64,000 bases of DNA from Lichenicola sp050954785. GTDB taxonomy: Bacteria > Pseudomonadota > Alphaproteobacteria > Acetobacterales > Acetobacteraceae. A program made the translations under genes and the position numbers. Under the pieces are notes generated by a model. It was not told where the DNA came from. It searched no databases and saw nothing but the letters and a program-made list of their open reading frames with translations. Positions 63,004 to 64,000 of this stretch are shown here, piece after piece. The stretch's first letter is position 1. The number at the start of each line of letters is the position of its first letter. The stretch is taken from assembly GCA_050954785.1 (NCBI GenBank), contig JBPBQO010000146.1, forward strand, positions 1-64,000, given 5' to 3'.

Positions 63004-63699
63004 ATGACGACGACAGATCTGCACGTGCCGCATCCGATCAACGCGGTCATATTCGATATGGACGGCCTCCTGCTGGACACTGAAAGCCTGGCAATGGATG
63101 CCCTGGTCAGTGCCGGCGACGCGCTCGGCTACGATATGCCACCTGCATTCTGCTACCTGATGATCGGCGCGCCGGCCGACCGCTGCCGCGAACTCGTCGT
63201 CGAGAAATACGGCGCGGACTTTCCGCTGCAACGCTATTTCGACCTGCAGGAAGCGCATCTGCGCGCACTCGTCGACGAGGGCAAGATGTCGCTGAAGGCA
63301 GGGGTGGTCGATCTGCTCGACTATCTGGACGCGCACGGCATCAAGCGTGCGATTGCCACCTCATCCAGTCGGACGCGCACCGACCATCATCTCGCCCTCA
63401 TGGGCATAGCGCAGCGTTTCGGGGCAATCGTCACCCGGGACGATGTGGCGCGGGGCAAGCCGCATCCGGATCCGTTCCTGACGGCAGCCGGGAAGCTCGG
63501 GGTCGAGCCGGGCATGTGCCTGGCACTGGAAGATTCCTATAATGGGATCCGGGCCGCGCATGCCGCCGGGATGCGGGTCATCATGGTCCCGGATCTTCTG
63601 GAGCCGACCGAGGAAATGCATACGAAGGCGCACCGCGTCGTGCAAAGTCTGCACGACGTGATCCACTTCCTCGGCAAGAATGAGTCGCCGGTTTCCTGA
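63004..63699 (+). CDS. HAD-superfamily phosphatase (beta-phosphoglucomutase/Gph-like)
   Basis: The 231-residue protein shows HAD motif I AVIFDMDGLLLDTE (nucleophile Asp and the second Asp), motif II in IATSSS, the motif III Lys in RGKPHPDPFL, and motif IV ALEDSYNGIRAAHAAG. The helical cap is the C1 type of phosphoglucomutase-like enzymes. The substrate is probably a sugar or small-metabolite phosphate. AAGGAA stands before the ATG. The 271 bp after prfC holds nothing recognised. Confidence 0.92.
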   Translation: MTTTDLHVPHPINAVIFDMDGLLLDTESLAMDALVSAGDALGYDMPPAFCYLMIGAPADRCRELVVEKYGADFPLQRYFDLQEAHLRALVDEGKMSLKAGVVDLLDYLDAHGIKRAIATSSSRTRTDHHLALMGIAQRFGAIVTRDDVARGKPHPDPFLTAAGKLGVEPGMCLALEDSYNGIRAAHAAGMRVIMVPDLLEPTEEMHTKAHRVVQSLHDVIHFLGKNESPVS

Positions 63700-63733
63700 C
63701 TGCAGCCGCTCTGAACGTTTCGGCGAGCATCTT

Positions 63734-63790
63734 TATCCGATCGAATAGCAAGACGATCGGATATGCTCTGGCTGCTTCAGGCAGCCAGAG
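63734..63790. terminator. Two tandem perfect hairpins between converging genes
   Basis: TATCCGATCG (63734-63743) pairs with CGATCGGATA (63754-63763), and CTCTGGCTGC (63766-63775) pairs with GCAGCCAGAG (63781-63790). The second spans the stop codon of the minus-strand gene. There are no T tracts. Confidence 0.6.
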
Positions 63791-64000
63791 CGAGAGCCCG
63801 CTGTACGACATCACGGACCGGGTACAGATGGAGGTCCCGTAGCGCCTGCGCGAGTTGCAGAACGATCCTGTCGTGATCCGGAAGAGCCGGTCCGAATACC
63901 GGTTCGATCCCGAGGAAACTCGCGGCCTGCCGGTGATGATCCTCGCCGATGGTTTCGCACAGGTTTTTCATCTCGGCGGCACTCGGGTCGATCGGCGCCA
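63777..64000 (-). CDS. C-terminal end of an unrecognised protein entering from the right edge
   Basis: A minus-strand frame is open from the window edge to a TGA at 63777-63779. The visible 73 or so residues (PIDPSAAEMKNLCETIGEDH, ASFLGIEPVFGPALPDHD, ALRDLHLYPVRDVVQRAL) look helical and soluble, with plausible protein composition. The Met at 63971 need not be the start because the frame continues upstream. No family is recognised. Confidence 0.6.
   Translation of the reverse strand, partial: APIDPSAAEMKNLCETIGEDHHRQAASFLGIEPVFGPALPDHDRIVLQLAQALRDLHLYPVRDVVQRALALAA

Overview
The window is a high-GC alphaproteobacterial chromosome segment, most probably from an acetic acid bacterium or close relative (Acetobacteraceae). 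The reasons are the acetan/xanthan-type exopolysaccharide genes, a cyoABCD ubiquinol oxidase, a cobalamin-riboswitch-controlled cbtBA pair, a class II DAHP synthase next to a nicotinate phosphoribosyltransferase-like gene, and the typical GC-rich double-hairpin intergenic repeats. No rRNA, tRNA, CRISPR array, phage or intact insertion sequence was seen.

Left part (1-19.2 kb): the start of a sugar ABC transporter operon (DeoR regulator, periplasmic binding protein, ATPase cut by the window edge) lies beside a secreted GH92 alpha-mannosidase. Then come cobA, a divergent fpr and gor, two small genes, an orphan groEL, a Phd/VapC-type toxin-antitoxin pair, and a cobalamin riboswitch followed by cbtB and cbtA. 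On the minus strand, murA heads an operon with a complete Mla/Mce-type lipid transporter (permease, ATPase, MCE protein, lipoprotein). This MurA carries Asp in place of the catalytic-loop Cys, which predicts fosfomycin insensitivity. A SulP transporter diverges from murA.

Middle part (19.9-42.6 kb): an exopolysaccharide locus related to gum (xanthan) and ace (acetan), split into several transcription units. GumD-like and GumM-like enzymes would build a cellobiosyl-lipid. GumH-like and GumK-like enzymes would add mannose and glucuronic acid. A GT4 and a GT2 enzyme probably extend the side chain. Ugd makes UDP-glucuronate. Wzx (GumJ-like) and Wzy (GumE-like) flip and polymerise, and a Wzc/GumC-like co-polymerase with a tyrosine-kinase domain, a GumB-like export lipoprotein and a beta-barrel protein export the polymer. 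A PAP2 phosphatase may recycle the lipid carrier. Three different secreted GH5 glucanases are interleaved with these genes, which suggests that the cellulose-like backbone is cut during or after export. Two large AT-richer, apparently non-coding gaps (about 0.86 and 1.65 kb) lie inside the locus. gumF/G/L-type decoration genes and gumI are not seen in the window.

Right part (43-64 kb): a PhyH dioxygenase, a copper P-type ATPase divergent from a CsoR-type repressor with a palindromic operator between them, an SMR efflux protein and AlkB. A run of four genes follows (class II DAHP synthase, NAPRTase-like, an acidic hypothetical, gltX), then cyoABCD with a strong terminator, a MATE exporter, cysS-trmJ, rpsD with a long leader, prfC whose start abuts an inverted pair of genomic repeats, a HAD phosphatase, and the end of a gene entering from the right edge.
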